A program made the position numbers and the translations under genes. Shown piece after piece: positions 12,229 to 26,946 of a stretch of DNA of 64,000 bases. This stretch comes from Batkoa obscura (Eukaryota; Entomophthoromycota; Entomophthoromycetes; Entomophthorales; Batkoaceae), in the NCBI GenBank assembly GCA_030770535.1, contig JASVEC010000006.1, positions 868,001 to 932,000 of the forward strand. The letters are read 5' to 3'. Within the stretch, counting starts at the first letter, position 1. Each line of letters opens with the position of its first letter. Below the pieces are notes generated by a model. It made no database searches. It was not told the origin of the DNA and was given only the letters and a program-made list of their open reading frames with translations.

Positions 12229-14092
12229 TCAAAAAGAAGTCAATGAAGCATAATGATAAGCTTTAGTTTTTGAATTAAACTTAATTGATTCCTTTGGAGT
12301 TTCACCAACGGTAGGAGAAGTAAGTGCTTCACTTGGTGGTTTTGAAAAAGAATGAGGTGGAGAAAATGGCTTATTTTGTAAATTAATACGATGATGACTA
12401 GAACTTCTTGTTGGTCTTAAAAGACCTGAATCTCCACCACTTTTACTACTTATTGAGTTTAATTTACTTCTTGTTGATAAACTATTTAAGGATTCATCTA
12501 AACTTATTAACCCCCCTACTTTGATATTTAAATTTAATTTTTTCACTAATTTTTCTATTAAAAAATAATAATTAAATTAATTGTTTTTAACTATTATTAT
12601 TATTTGAAATTTACCTTTTAATAATGTCCTTATATATTCTTGTGAGCAAACATCACATGGTGATTCATCATCGTTATTTAATATATTAATCGATATTTCT
12701 GGTATTGTTATTAAATATTTAACTATACTTTCATGGCCTTCAGCAGCTGCACAATGTAATGGTGTCCAACCTTCTCTATCTTGTGGATTAACATTAGCTC
12801 CATTTTCAATTAAATATTGACAAATAGCAATATGATTATAACTTGAAGCTAAATGAAGTAATGATAATTTAGAATACGATGTATGAGTATCAAATACATT
12901 TTCTATTCCTTCATTATAAATCATTTGTTGATTAGTTGGATTTTCTAATGTCAATTTAAGTTGAAAATAATCCCCTGATCGTGCACAATCAAGTGCCAAT
13001 GTCTTTGGGTCAAATATAACTCGCTTCTTTTTCATCTCAGTATTCTTTAAACATGACTTAATTATTCTTTCTGTTTTATTATTTATCTCCTCATCTGAAT
13101 TTGAATTTGAACTGGTTGGTATTGGTGTACCAAGTGAATGTGCTCTTATTAAAATTTGATCCATCGGTATATCCTTTTTATCTTTATTCTTCATATTTAT
13201 ACTTTCAATTATGGATGCTATTTTATTCCCCCTTAAATCAATACTACCTAAACTTTCACTTGATTTTTTATGTAATATAGCTTTAGATCTTGTTAATGGT
13301 GAATTCGCTTCAGGTATTTTAGTAAATATTGGTTCGAATCGTCTTATTTCCCTTCTAGAAATGGAACTACCATCAACGGATAACGACCTACGAATTGGGT
13401 ATCGAACAACTAAAATTCATTAATTACATTTTTTACATAATGATGACCAATTTAATTTTACCTTCTTTAATATTTAAAAATAATGCTCTTGTTTTGTCAT
13501 CATCTGCACAATCAACTGCTTTATATTTCCTTTCATTTCTTTTGTTAGTATTTGCCCCTAACTCAATTAACCTTTTTACTAAATCAGCCATGCCCATAAA
13601 ACTAGCCAAATGTAAAATGGTATTTCCAGAACCCCAAACTTTAGACATAAACTCATACAATACTTTTTTTGTTGACATAATTTCGGATTGTTTAGCTATA
13701 TAATTAATAATATCAATAGCCATATCTTCTTCACCAAGCATACAAGTAGTCTGTATAGCGTTTAAATTACTTACAATCGGACCTAAAAGCTCAGCTGCAT
13801 CCATAAGGATATCGTTATCATGTTTAAAATAATTATCATGGTTGGGATAAGTAAAAGTCACTAAAACTTGTAATATTAAACTGGGGTTATGACTCGATAA
13901 TACTTTGCTTAATTTCATTCTGTTTTCACTACAAATGGCATCGAATAAATCTTTTTGAATTGATGTTATTGCTTCCCATCGATCTACTTCTGGTTCTTCA
14001 AAATCGGATAATGACTCTTCTTCTTCTATGTTGTTTTTTGTACCTCCCGTTGATGTTAAATAATATATCTTTGGTTTTGACATCCTTAGCAT
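12229..14092 (-). CDS. ankyrin-repeat protein with PP1-docking RVxF motif (MYPT-like)
   Basis: Three exons (14092-13462, 13409-12615, 12554-12229) give 583 residues. Exon 1 has a helical region with an ankyrin unit near its end (NTILHLASFMGMADLVKRLIELGANTNKRN). Exon 2 begins with a Ser/Arg-rich linker, then KKKRVIFDPKTLALDCARSGD. RVIF is a classic protein phosphatase 1 docking site placed directly before ankyrin repeats, as in MYPT/PPP1R12 and related targeting subunits. Two clear repeats follow (LSLLHLASSYNHIAICQYLIENGANVNP and GWTPLHCAAAEGHESIVKYLI). The 110-residue tail is Ser/Pro-rich with likely phosphosites. The likely role is to bring PP1 to a substrate; that is inference from the motif order. 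Start could be M1 or M4 of exon 1. The joins restore frame with introns of 52 and 60 bp. Confidence 0.75.
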
Positions 14093-15382
14093 ACCTTTAT
14101 TAATTATTATTAATTATTTATTAATTGAAATAAATTAGAGATTAAAAAAATATTAAAAAGTATCAAAAAGTGGAATTCTTCATTATGGCATTAAATAAAA
14201 TCTGTAACATTTGATTTAAACAATAGGTAGGAAGAATGATATTTGTTATTGTGATTTAATACTATTAAGCGTACCTTATAATGAAATGAACTCAAACTAA
14301 ACTTTTTTTTTAAAAAAAATTCAAAATTAGAAGTTAAATTTCCTACTTTACTTTTATCAAACTTTTAATTTAGCATAAACTGAGGTTTGAATTGCGAATA
14401 AAAGTCAAGTTTCCAAGCTATAACTAACACTTTTCTTGTTTTTCTATCCTTCTTTTTAGCTCACTTTTTCTCAAGTAAAAAATGATATCATTCCTCCAAC
14501 GATCTTTAAAATGAGAGTTTGACCCTTCCTTTCAATTTTGCTGCTAGGTTTTATGAGCTCTTTTTTAGCTGGAAAGATCAACTACAATTCCCGAATTTTA
14601 TTAATCTTGTAAATAATTGAAATAAAAATAAACATTTATAAATAAACATTCTATTTATTAATATAGTTAAATAAATAATATAAATAATATCATTTATTAA
14701 AAATTTTGAATTTTTGAACACGTTGAGAGCTTTTATATTAATGCGAGAACAATAAACATACATTGAATATCGGAATAATTTTATCTAAAATTTTAATATT
14801 AATAAAATCAATTTATTATAATTAATCAACTAAAATAGAAACAGGTATTATTCTAAATTACAACTTTCATATTTATAAAATAGTAGCATGTTAAATAGTT
14901 TAATTTAATATATACTATAATCCATATACACAATACTTAATTTTATTTAGTTTAGGACAAATATAGATAAAAGAATTTGCATTACTATTAATTAAATTGA
15001 ATCAATCAATTGAGAGGTTATGAACTAGGAAACATATGTAAAATATTTTTATTATTACAAATGACAGTACACTAAAATAATAACTTATAATCTAGAACCA
15101 TTTGAATACATGAGTAGCATTTTTTATATTTTTTATTGAGTATATAATTTCTCCATAGACATTCATTCAATTTCTCCCTAGCTGTTTATAAAAGCAATTT
15201 CCAAACTGTTAATTCCAAAGCTTGAGGTTTTGACGTAAAAAAAAGCCAATAAAATTCAAAGGCACTTTTAAAAGACCAATAAAAAAATAGCATAAAGCTG
15301 TGTATTAAGTTGGATTTCAGATTTTGAAGTTCAATTTTTTTCTATAAATTTTTCTTAATTATTAACGTTCAATTCAATTGAG
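14093..15382. other. divergent intergenic spacer
   Basis: Shared upstream region of the ankyrin gene (-) and VAC8 (+). It is AT-rich. No element copy and no convincing coding stretch is seen; the short minus-strand frame at about 14578-14763 has a Tyr/Ile/Asn-rich composition typical of chance frames here. Confidence 0.5.
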
Positions 15383-17551
15383 ATGGGTTATTTTTGTGGT
15401 GAAGGTTCCTGTTTTTCAAATTTATTTTGCTGCTGTGGTGACAATGGTATATTTTTAAAGATAAATCGCTTTTATTTGATATTTATAACACTTTTTTTAA
15501 AGATTCTTCAGTCCCTTCTTCAAAGGACTTACCGCCTAACGAACGTGCTGCGGTCACGGACCTATTGCACTTTTTAGAATGTAATTTAATCAACTAAACT
15601 AGGTTTAAAACTAATTATTATAGACCGTGAAAACGTTAATTTCTTTGAAGGTGAACCTTTAAGAGCGTTATCAACTTTAGCTTTTTCGGATAATATTGAT
15701 TTACAACGTTCGGCTGCTTTAGCCTTTGCTGAAGTTACTGAAAAAGGTTTATTATTTTATATTTTTTATAAAAAGTAGTTTCTAAACCAGATTAAAGAAG
15801 TTAGAGAAGTAGATAGACCAACATTAGAGCCCATCATGTTTCTATTACAGTCTCATGATGTTGAAGTTCAGCGTGCTGCTTCTGCAGCTTTAGGAAATTT
15901 AGCTGTTAATAGTACTTTATTTATACAAACTATTGTTATGTTATTAAAATTATTTAAGCTCAAAATAAGTTACTAATTGTGGAAATGGGTGGACTTGAAG
16001 CACTTATTCGTCAAATGTTATCACCAAATGTTGAAGTACAATGTAATGCTGTTGGTTGTATCACTAACCTTGCTACTCATGGTATAAATGTTTTTATATT
16101 TTAAAAGTATGACTTATTTCAAATAGATTTAAACAAGTCAAAAATTGCAAAGAGTGGGGCGCTTATCCCATTAATTAGATTGGCACGTTCTAAAGATATG
16201 AGAGTACAACGCAATGCTACTGGTGCTTTACTTAATATGACACATTCTGGTAATACTATTATGATATTATAAATGTGATGCTCATTAAATAATATTATAG
16301 ATGAAAACCGACAGCAGTTAGTAAACGCAGGAGCTATTCCAGTATTAATTAGTTTGCTTCATTCTTCAGATACTGATGTTCAATATTATTGTACTACTGC
16401 CATCAGTAATATTGCAGTTGATGGTAACTATATATCTATGTTTACTGATTATTTAATTTATTGTTAGCTACAAATCGAAAAAAACTTGCACAAAGCGATT
16501 CTCAACTCGTCAATAGTTTAATTTCTTTAATGGAATCAACATCCCTTAAGGTCCAATGTCAAGCCGCATTAGCTTTACGTAATTTAGCATCAGATGGTAA
16601 AAAGGTTTTAAATGCTATTTGAATCTTAATTAAATATTCTAGACAAATACCAACTTGAAGTTGTACGCGCTAATGGACTTCCATCTTTACTTCGCTTATT
16701 ACAATCCTCTTTCTTACCCCTTATCCTTTCATCAGTAGCTTGTATTAGAAATATATCCATTCACCCGATGAATGAATCTCCCATCATTGATGCTGGTTTC
16801 CTTCAACCTCTAATTAGTTTACTAGCATATGAAGAAAATGAAGAAATCCAATGCCATGCCATCAGTACTTTAAGAAACCTTGCAGCTAGTTCAGAAAGGA
16901 ATAAGAAAGCCATTGTTGAAGCTGGAGCTGTTGAACGTATCAAAGAGCTTATACTATCCCTTTCTCATAGTGTCCAAAGTGAAATGACTGCTGCTATTGC
17001 AGTTCTTGCTCTTAGTGGTAAGTTATTATGGTCTTTTTTGTAATTTTATTAAGTGATTTAGATGATTTGAAGCCTCGCTTATTGAATTTAAATGTATTAA
17101 ATTTTCTCATTCCATTGACACAGTCACCTAGCATTGAAGTACAAGGAAATAGTGCTGCAGCTATTGGAAATTTATCTTCAAAAGGTAATTTAATATTGAA
17201 AAGAAAAAATATAATATTAATAATTTTATAGTTCAGGATTATACACCATTTTTAAAGGTATGGGATAAACCAGAGTATGGATTAAATGGATATCTTGTTA
17301 ACTTCCTTCAAAGTCCTGAACCTACATTTCAACATATTGCAATTTGGACAGTTGTTCAGTTTGTTGAAGGCAAAAACAATGATTTACTAAAATTAATATT
17401 CAAATCCGACGTTATTATGGAAGCAGTTAGAAGGTTAGCAATCATTCCAGTAGATGCGGATGAAGAACCAAATGAAGATAGTGAAGTAGTAACATTAGCT
17501 AAAAGGATTGTTAGTGCATATGAAGAAGAGGAAGCAAGTAGTGAACAATAA
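15383..17551 (+). CDS. VAC8: Vac8, armadillo-repeat vacuolar membrane protein
   Basis: Eleven exons (15383-15446, 15503-15580, 15624-15746, 15798-15911, 15959-16081, 16127-16249, 16301-16423, 16468-16596, 16643-17017, 17062-17184, 17232-17551) encode 564 residues. Family role: myristoylated and palmitoylated vacuolar scaffold for vacuole inheritance, nucleus-vacuole junctions and autophagy. The N-terminus [18 protein letters not shown] carries Gly2 for myristoylation and clustered cysteines for palmitoylation. ARM repeats run from about residue 50 to 480, with family-typical stretches: [92 protein letters not shown] and [16 protein letters not shown]. The acidic C-terminus ends EEEEASSEQ. All ten introns are phase 1 and short. 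Assignment is firm. Confidence 0.97.
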
Positions 17552-18302
17552 GGTTCACCTTTTCTATAATTGTTCTAATAATAATTTATCTACTTATCTA
17601 GTTACACATTTTTTCATCTCGTAAATATTAAAGCAAATTATTAATATTAATTAAATTAGAAGATTATCTTATTTTAATGCTTATGTTTTATAACATTTTA
17701 AATTGTTTTGGTAATAAATTCCATATATATTTTTAGTTATGTAATTTTGTGGCTGTATAGGTATTCTTATATATTAATTTCATTTATAAATTGGAACAGA
17801 ATAAAAGCTAAATAACAGAATGTAAATAAAGTAGAGAATTCATGATATTATAAGTTTGATAAATTTATGATTCCTTTATAAGGTAGAAAGAATAGTTAGC
17901 TTAAACTCGCTTTTGTCATTTTGATATTTATTTTAAAATGCCTTGAATTTTACTGTAATAATATTGTACTCACATAAAAAGTTTCTATTTTATAATATTA
18001 AAGTGGCTTAAGTATCTTTGATATTCAAAAATAATTATATTCACTGTTTTTATTATCATGTTATAATTGTTCTTATCAAATCTAACTTCAAGCTTAGCTA
18101 AATATTTTTTTAAATTTACTGTGCTTTTGCTGATTCAATTACTCAACAAATGAACCTGCATTTTACTATTATTTGGACTTATTTAATTCGTTAAATACAC
18201 AGCTTCAACTTACCAATAAAATTGTAAACGTCATTTTCAAAGGTATATAAAGCAAGTAAATAAGCAGAGTTCTAACAAAACCTACTTTTTTATAAATTAA
18301 AG
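17552..18302. other. intergenic spacer between VAC8 and CDC48
   Basis: AT-rich 750-bp spacer in a tandem pair. It holds the CDC48 promoter region; nothing else is recognisable. Confidence 0.5.
18244..18252 (+). promoter_or_regulatory. TATA box candidate for CDC48
   Basis: TATATAAAG about 50-60 bp upstream of the CDC48 ATG, inside a short leader. Confidence 0.45.
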
Positions 18303-20937
<2,635 letters not shown>

Positions 20938-22061
20938 AAATAGTGTCATATCTATTGGTGTTTTTCTATTAGGATCTAGACTAAAATTTTCTTAGGATTG
21001 TTTATTTTGAATAAAGGTCAACTTTTTAAATTATATATCAGTTTAGAATTTTACGTGACATATTATAAAAACAAATATCAAAATACAATGAGACGAAATA
21101 GTATAGTTTTGTATTATTAATACAATTATTGAAATATTTTTAGCTAGTAAATTTTATTTATGATTAAAATGATATCTCTAATTTTGTAAGTTGCTATAAA
21201 CTTATTACTCTAAATAATTTCTGAAGACAATTATAATAGTAGCATTTCTTATTATACTAAAACAGTTCAAATAGCTATACGCAATTCATATAATGGATTG
21301 TATTATTATTAAACAATTAATATCCTCTCTTATCATATTTTCATACTACTTTGAACTTACCTAGAAATAGAATAAACAATTTGCTAATTTTGATTTTTAA
21401 ATGACCACATAATGATCAAAAAATCAACACTTTTCATTAAAAAAGCCTAAATTCTACCACCATTATGAAATTTGCCATTGTTAGTAACAGCTCTAATTCA
21501 AGAATTAAAATTCAAATTGGCTAATTACAAAGCTAAGCTCCATTTCTTTTTTTAGTAAATAAATCTCAACCAAAATTAGGAGTCACTTTATGATTTGTTC
21601 ACCTTCTATCTTTCAAATCTTTAAAAGCTTTGCGATTTGCTAAATAAATCAAATTTTGATTTTTTTTTAGTAATAAGTCCAAATAAATCAAATCGACCCT
21701 ATTGCAATAGTGCTTTTAATTTGCTAAATCTATAATTTCGTCCAATCAATGATCCACTATGTGGCAAAAACATGAGTCTAAGTTTTTGAATAAGCCAATG
21801 ATTTTTAATAAAATTGGTTAAACTTTTTCAAGTCAATCATTGATAATTTATTATCCAATGAAATCCATCCAATATTTTAAGGTATAAATTAAAATGGTTT
21901 GAAGTAGTGATTGTTCAAAATGAAGCAAGCACTAATTCTTTTTAAATTACTTTAAATTGAGAAATACCAATTAATTTGGCTATTAAAACTTTACCTACTT
22001 AATTTTAAGCAAATAGTCACTCTTCTTAAAATAGCTTCCCTCATAAATTAATTCAAAGATA
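20938..22061. other. intergenic spacer, no gene seen
   Basis: AT-rich spacer upstream of the homeobox gene. Words such as CAAATTTTGATTT recur around 21380-21700 but I cannot define a repeat unit. Confidence 0.5.
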
Positions 22062-23132
22062 ATGGCTAATTTTGTTCCAATGGGTGCTCCTCCAATGGGT
22101 GTTCCTCCAATGGGATCCTCTTCCGTAAGAGGCAATTCAAACGGTGCAAATAATCGATTAAATGTCACAGCAGAGTCTTTTAATTTGCCAAAGACGAAAG
22201 TGAAGCGGAATTACTTCAGCGGAAAGCAATCTAAAAAGTTGTTGAAAATATTTTCAGTTACCCCTATGCCATGTAGGGAACTTAGGTCCAAAATAGCAAA
22301 TGAGTTTAATGTACCAGAAAACAGTGTTAAAGTTTGGTTTCAAAACCATCGAGCTAAGCTTCGAAATAAAATGGAGCTTGAGAATAATGGTCTTGAAGAT
22401 AACTCTGAAAATGAAGGAAGCCATAGCGCAAAGGAAAGTCCACAGAATAGTGTGCTGGATGGTACAAACCCTATCTTTAATACAAATGATCCAAGTGTAT
22501 TCAATCTGTTACCCAAAGATGAGAACCCTGGCATCCAGTTACTTCCGAATGCCTTTGTAGACCTTAACGTATTTGAACCTACGCCTAAAAAGTATAGCCA
22601 AGTGATACAAGGTCAGAAGTATAGAACAATTGAACCACACCAATCTCACAGCAATAGTGGAAATTCACTTGAGTACCTTTCAATAGATCGTAACGAAATA
22701 ACCAGGATTCCACTTCCTCAAGGATACAGTAAAAGGATAACGCAAGAACAAAGAGAAATGATAAACACTATACTTGGACTTGAACATAATTATAACCCAG
22801 CACCACAAACGAATGAGGGACTAGTTAAATCCTTATCCCTGCCCTTCCCTACTACTTCCAGGAATCAAAGCAAAAACGATGATATTGATAATTATATGGA
22901 TACCAGGGAATGTCAATCTGATTGTCCTCGCCCCCCTAATGGAACCCCTGAAGATGTTTTTATTACAGAAAATATGTTTGATAGGCAATCTAGGAGGGAA
23001 GCTCTAAAATTTAAGCATCTACCCCTAACCCCCCTTCCTTCCCCAGAACCTGAAAATTGCTCACCTGAAACGTTGATCCACTGTGAGCTAGCGCCTTTAC
23101 TCCTTAAACTATCAAGAGTAAATAGCGATTGA
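22062..23132 (+). CDS. homeodomain transcription factor
   Basis: Single exon, 356 residues. A Met/Pro/Gly-rich start (MGAPPMGVPPMG) is followed by one homeodomain at about 46-106: KVKRNYFSGKQSKKLLKIF, then PMPCRELRSKIANEFNVPE, then SVKVWFQNHRAKLRNKM. Trp48, Phe49 and Asn51 of the recognition helix are kept. Position 52, usually Arg, is His. Length is the typical 60-residue class, not TALE: no three-residue insertion is seen. The remaining ~250 residues are disordered, rich in Asn, Ser and Pro, with no second domain. It is presumably a nuclear DNA-binding regulator; targets are unknown. Fungal non-TALE homeobox proteins include Yox1/Pho2-like and mating HD2 types. No mating-locus partner gene is seen here, so I do not call a mating factor. 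Confidence 0.85.
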   Translation: MANFVPMGAPPMGVPPMGSSSVRGNSNGANNRLNVTAESFNLPKTKVKRNYFSGKQSKKLLKIFSVTPMPCRELRSKIANEFNVPENSVKVWFQNHRAKLRNKMELENNGLEDNSENEGSHSAKESPQNSVLDGTNPIFNTNDPSVFNLLPKDENPGIQLLPNAFVDLNVFEPTPKKYSQVIQGQKYRTIEPHQSHSNSGNSLEYLSIDRNEITRIPLPQGYSKRITQEQREMINTILGLEHNYNPAPQTNEGLVKSLSLPFPTTSRNQSKNDDIDNYMDTRECQSDCPRPPNGTPEDVFITENMFDRQSRREALKFKHLPLTPLPSPEPENCSPETLIHCELAPLLLKLSRVNSD

Positions 23133-23391
23133 TTTCAAAACGCTTTTGTCCAAGTTAGTCCAATGGCCTTAACAATAGTTGTAAAAATTACTTTTGCAAG
23201 GATTAATCTATTTGTATTTTTATTCAGTTTGTTTGTTTTAAGTTTTTTTTACAAGTTAAAGCTATAAGCTTTTAAAATAAAATTTTTAGTTATGTTTAAT
23301 TCATAAATATTTATTTGCTTAATTTGTTTTATTCAATTGCAAGAATGAATAAGGTTTAAGTCAAGAATTAGTTTGATAGAGCTTAACCCAA

Positions 23392-24016
<625 letters not shown>

Positions 24017-24213
24017 TTATTAAAACAGAAGATTAGTAAATAAATTTAAAATAAACAGTTAAAGCCAATGAAATTGAATGATCAATAAGCAGTTAGGCTA
24101 AAAATCGCTGCAAGTTTCAACTAAAAAGTGGGTTCAAACCTACCTCTTAAAGTTTTAAAACCAAAGTGAAGCTTAGAAAGATAAAAAATATGGATTAATT
24201 TCAATAGTATAGG

Positions 24214-24221
24214 TATTTATA
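24214..24221 (-). promoter_or_regulatory. TATA box candidate for histone H3
   Basis: TATAAATA on the minus strand about 220 bp before the H3 ATG. The distance implies a leader of roughly 190 nt or a leader intron. Confidence 0.35.
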
Positions 24222-25449
24222 CCTCAAGTTGAGGATTATCAAAGCTCAGACCATTCACACTTAGCTATTCCATTTTTGCAGGGTATACCTAGCTGTTTTA
24301 CAAGGGGTGATGTAAAACTTTTTAAAATATTAATCATTTTAATCATTTAAAATATAAATCGATTTATTATATTCAAATTTTATGAATTCAAAAAAAGTTG
24401 GAGAGTTTAGAATACAAAATTTCATCCACTATTGTTCAAGGATTTTAAGATGGAACAACGTGGAATTCGATTCAACTTTTGTTATAGAGCGTTTCTATGC
24501 CATCTGATAAAGGATTTGATGTGTTTTGTTTGATAACATAATATTGTACATACTTCTTTATTATTGATCTTATTTTCTTATATTTGATATTTTTATTTTC
24601 TTAATTTTACTTTGAATTTTATGTTCACTACTTTAGCCATATATGCTTTAATTAAAACTGGATTTAAGAACTGATATCATTAGTCACGCACAATTGAATC
24701 AGTCAAATCAAAGATGAAATATTTCTGTTCTTGTATTTTAATTTGTCATTCATTTGAGCAGTAACTAAGCAAAAAAACACCTTTGAGGAGGGCTTAACGT
24801 TGTTTCTCCAAATAAGTTAACTTATTAAGTCACTCTTTGAAGTCAAGAATAATTAGTTGGAGTAATCCGATTATTAGTAACATTTGTGAATTATTAAGTA
24901 AGAACAAAATTAAATTTAAAGTAAATTCTAAAATTTTAGTTTGTTTCAATAATACATAAATTCAAAGTAATTAGAGCTTCTAAATTTATGACATTAAATT
25001 ATTCAACAAACACTTTGAAATATGTTATTTTTCGAAAATATTATCAAATTGATTTTGTTAGTAAAGGGATTAAATTTATTAAAACATCATTTCATTCCGT
25101 TATCATATTATTTTACATGAAACATTAGCAATCTTATTTGTGATTTCTAAATTTTAGAGAACTTAATTTTTAGGAACAAAAATCACTTTTGAAAATTTAA
25201 CTTTTTTAAAAAGCACACTTATTGAGTAAACAATCAATCTACATATAAAGCATTCAAACGTTATAATCTACATTAACAAATGTAATATACTGCCAAACAC
25301 TTGTAAACTTTTTAAAATTGTTTTTTGTAATAGAATAATATACTTCGATTTGCTTTCAAATAACCAAGTCATTTCAACATTAAAAAAACGAATATTTTAC
25401 TTTAAGGTGCAAATGAATGTTTAAAAATACAAATAACCATTTAAAAGTA

Positions 25450-25556
25450 CATGAGGATGTATTTTTTGTTTAAGAATTTTACTAACAATCTTTCCACTCA
25501 AATAGCGCTTAAAAAATGGAAAAAGCAATGAAACCAAAAAAGAACATCCCCATATT
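25450..25556 (-). mobile_element. MITE copy 4
   Basis: Full-length copy in reverse orientation, from ATGAGGATGTATTTTTTG to AGAACATCCCCATAT, with the AATAGCGCTTAAAAAATGG centre intact. Confidence 0.88.
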
Positions 25557-25835
25557 CATATTTCAATTAAAAGATTTATTACGGAGCTTTACTAACATTT
25601 CGTGTGAAAAACAATATTGTCTATTGTTCATGAAGAGTGAAATTGATTATGTTTCTATATTTAAGAATTTAATCAATAATCTTTATATGCTTTAGGTCAC
25701 TTAAAAAGTAAACAAATTATATTTAAAATAATAATCCTCACTTTTATCTTTAATTACTTTCTGTTCTGCTCTTGAACTAAAGAAAAAAATGAGCTTCTCA
25801 TTTTTAGCCAAGTAATCAAGCTTCTAATAAATGCT

Positions 25836-25941
25836 ATATGAGGGTTTTTTTTTTGGTTTCATTATTTTTTCCATTTTTAAGCGCTATTTGAGTGGAAAGA
25901 TTGTTAGTAAAATTCTTAAACAAAAAAATACATCCCCATAT
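25836..25941 (+). mobile_element. MITE copy 5
   Basis: Full-length copy in forward orientation bounded by ATAT on both sides. It lies 280 bp from copy 4, with which it forms a widely spaced inverted pair. Confidence 0.88.
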
Positions 25942-26946
25942 AAGGTTGTTTTTAAAAATAATCTTACCTTTGGACTAAAACAAATAAAAACAATCCTCTG
26001 TAACAGCAATCCTGTACTGTTATTTTAGTAGGTTTGCCCAAAGAAGGAGATTTCTCTTGAAGTAGCCTTACAGAATGTAAATTAAATACCGTATTTTTCT
26101 GGCCATAATCTCCTCACATATATTGTCCCCGTCAAACTTTTTAGCTCACGTTTCGTATAATTCTAATCAAAAATTCCAATTAAATTTATGAATCTTGCCA
26201 GCCAAAACAAAATTAAACTCATCTATCAGTACAGATTTTCATTGAAGCCAATCTAGTTCTTTTGGGTTGGAGTTTTAACCAAAAAGCGGGGCTATGACTG
26301 AAAATATGATAACTTTAGTTGTGTAGATAAAAAATAAAACAAAATAAAAAATTTTAATATTTAATCTATTATTTAAAACATACCCAATATATTATTTAAA
26401 GCGTGCTTAATATATTGAAGACCAACTTTAAAAATGTGCTAAATTTGATTCTGTTAATTTATAAAAACCAAAATTAGCAAGTTTTTTAATTTTTTTTAAA
26501 AGTAATTTATTATTTAGAAATAAGTGTTTAAAATATTTTAAACTTTAAACTTTAAACTTTGAATAAACTTTGAATTTTTTTAGCAGCTAATTAAAATACA
26601 AAAAAAGGCATTAAAATGTAAGAAATTCATTTAAAATTGGCACATTTAAACAAATATTTAACATATTTAACATATTGCCAACTATTAAATCTACTGAATA
26701 TAACGTTTGAAAACTAATGTTTAATATTTTTATTAACACAAATCACTCATACATGCTTTAAAATTTAGGCGAAATTGAATAATCCCATCTAAATGAACCG
26801 ATTCTTATTGGCTACTACCATTGTCTAATAAACACCAATCATTGGCTAGGATTCAAAACGATTTCGAAAAAAAACAAACTCCAATAAAATGCAACAAACT
26901 GGCAAGGGAAAAATTTAGTTACATTTTTTTATACAAAACTAGAACG

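Noticed and set aside
14578-14763. 61-codon minus-strand frame
   Set aside because: Ile/Asn/Lys/Tyr-rich composition matching random AT-rich sequence.
22062-23132. Homeobox gene as part of a mating-type locus
   Set aside because: No second homeobox, HMG-box or receptor/pheromone gene lies beside it, and the neighbours are H3 and CDC48.
24125-24160. GTGGGTTCAAACCTAC, resembling a tRNA T-arm
   Set aside because: No acceptor, D-arm or anticodon arm can be placed at proper distance on either strand.
25831-26028. 65-codon frame on the plus strand
   Set aside because: Runs through MITE copy 5 and ordinary spacer; composition is that of the element.
26821-26946. Upstream in-frame extension of the succinyl-CoA ligase start
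   Set aside because: Lacks an ATG in that part; the ATG at 26947 begins a good mitochondrial presequence.
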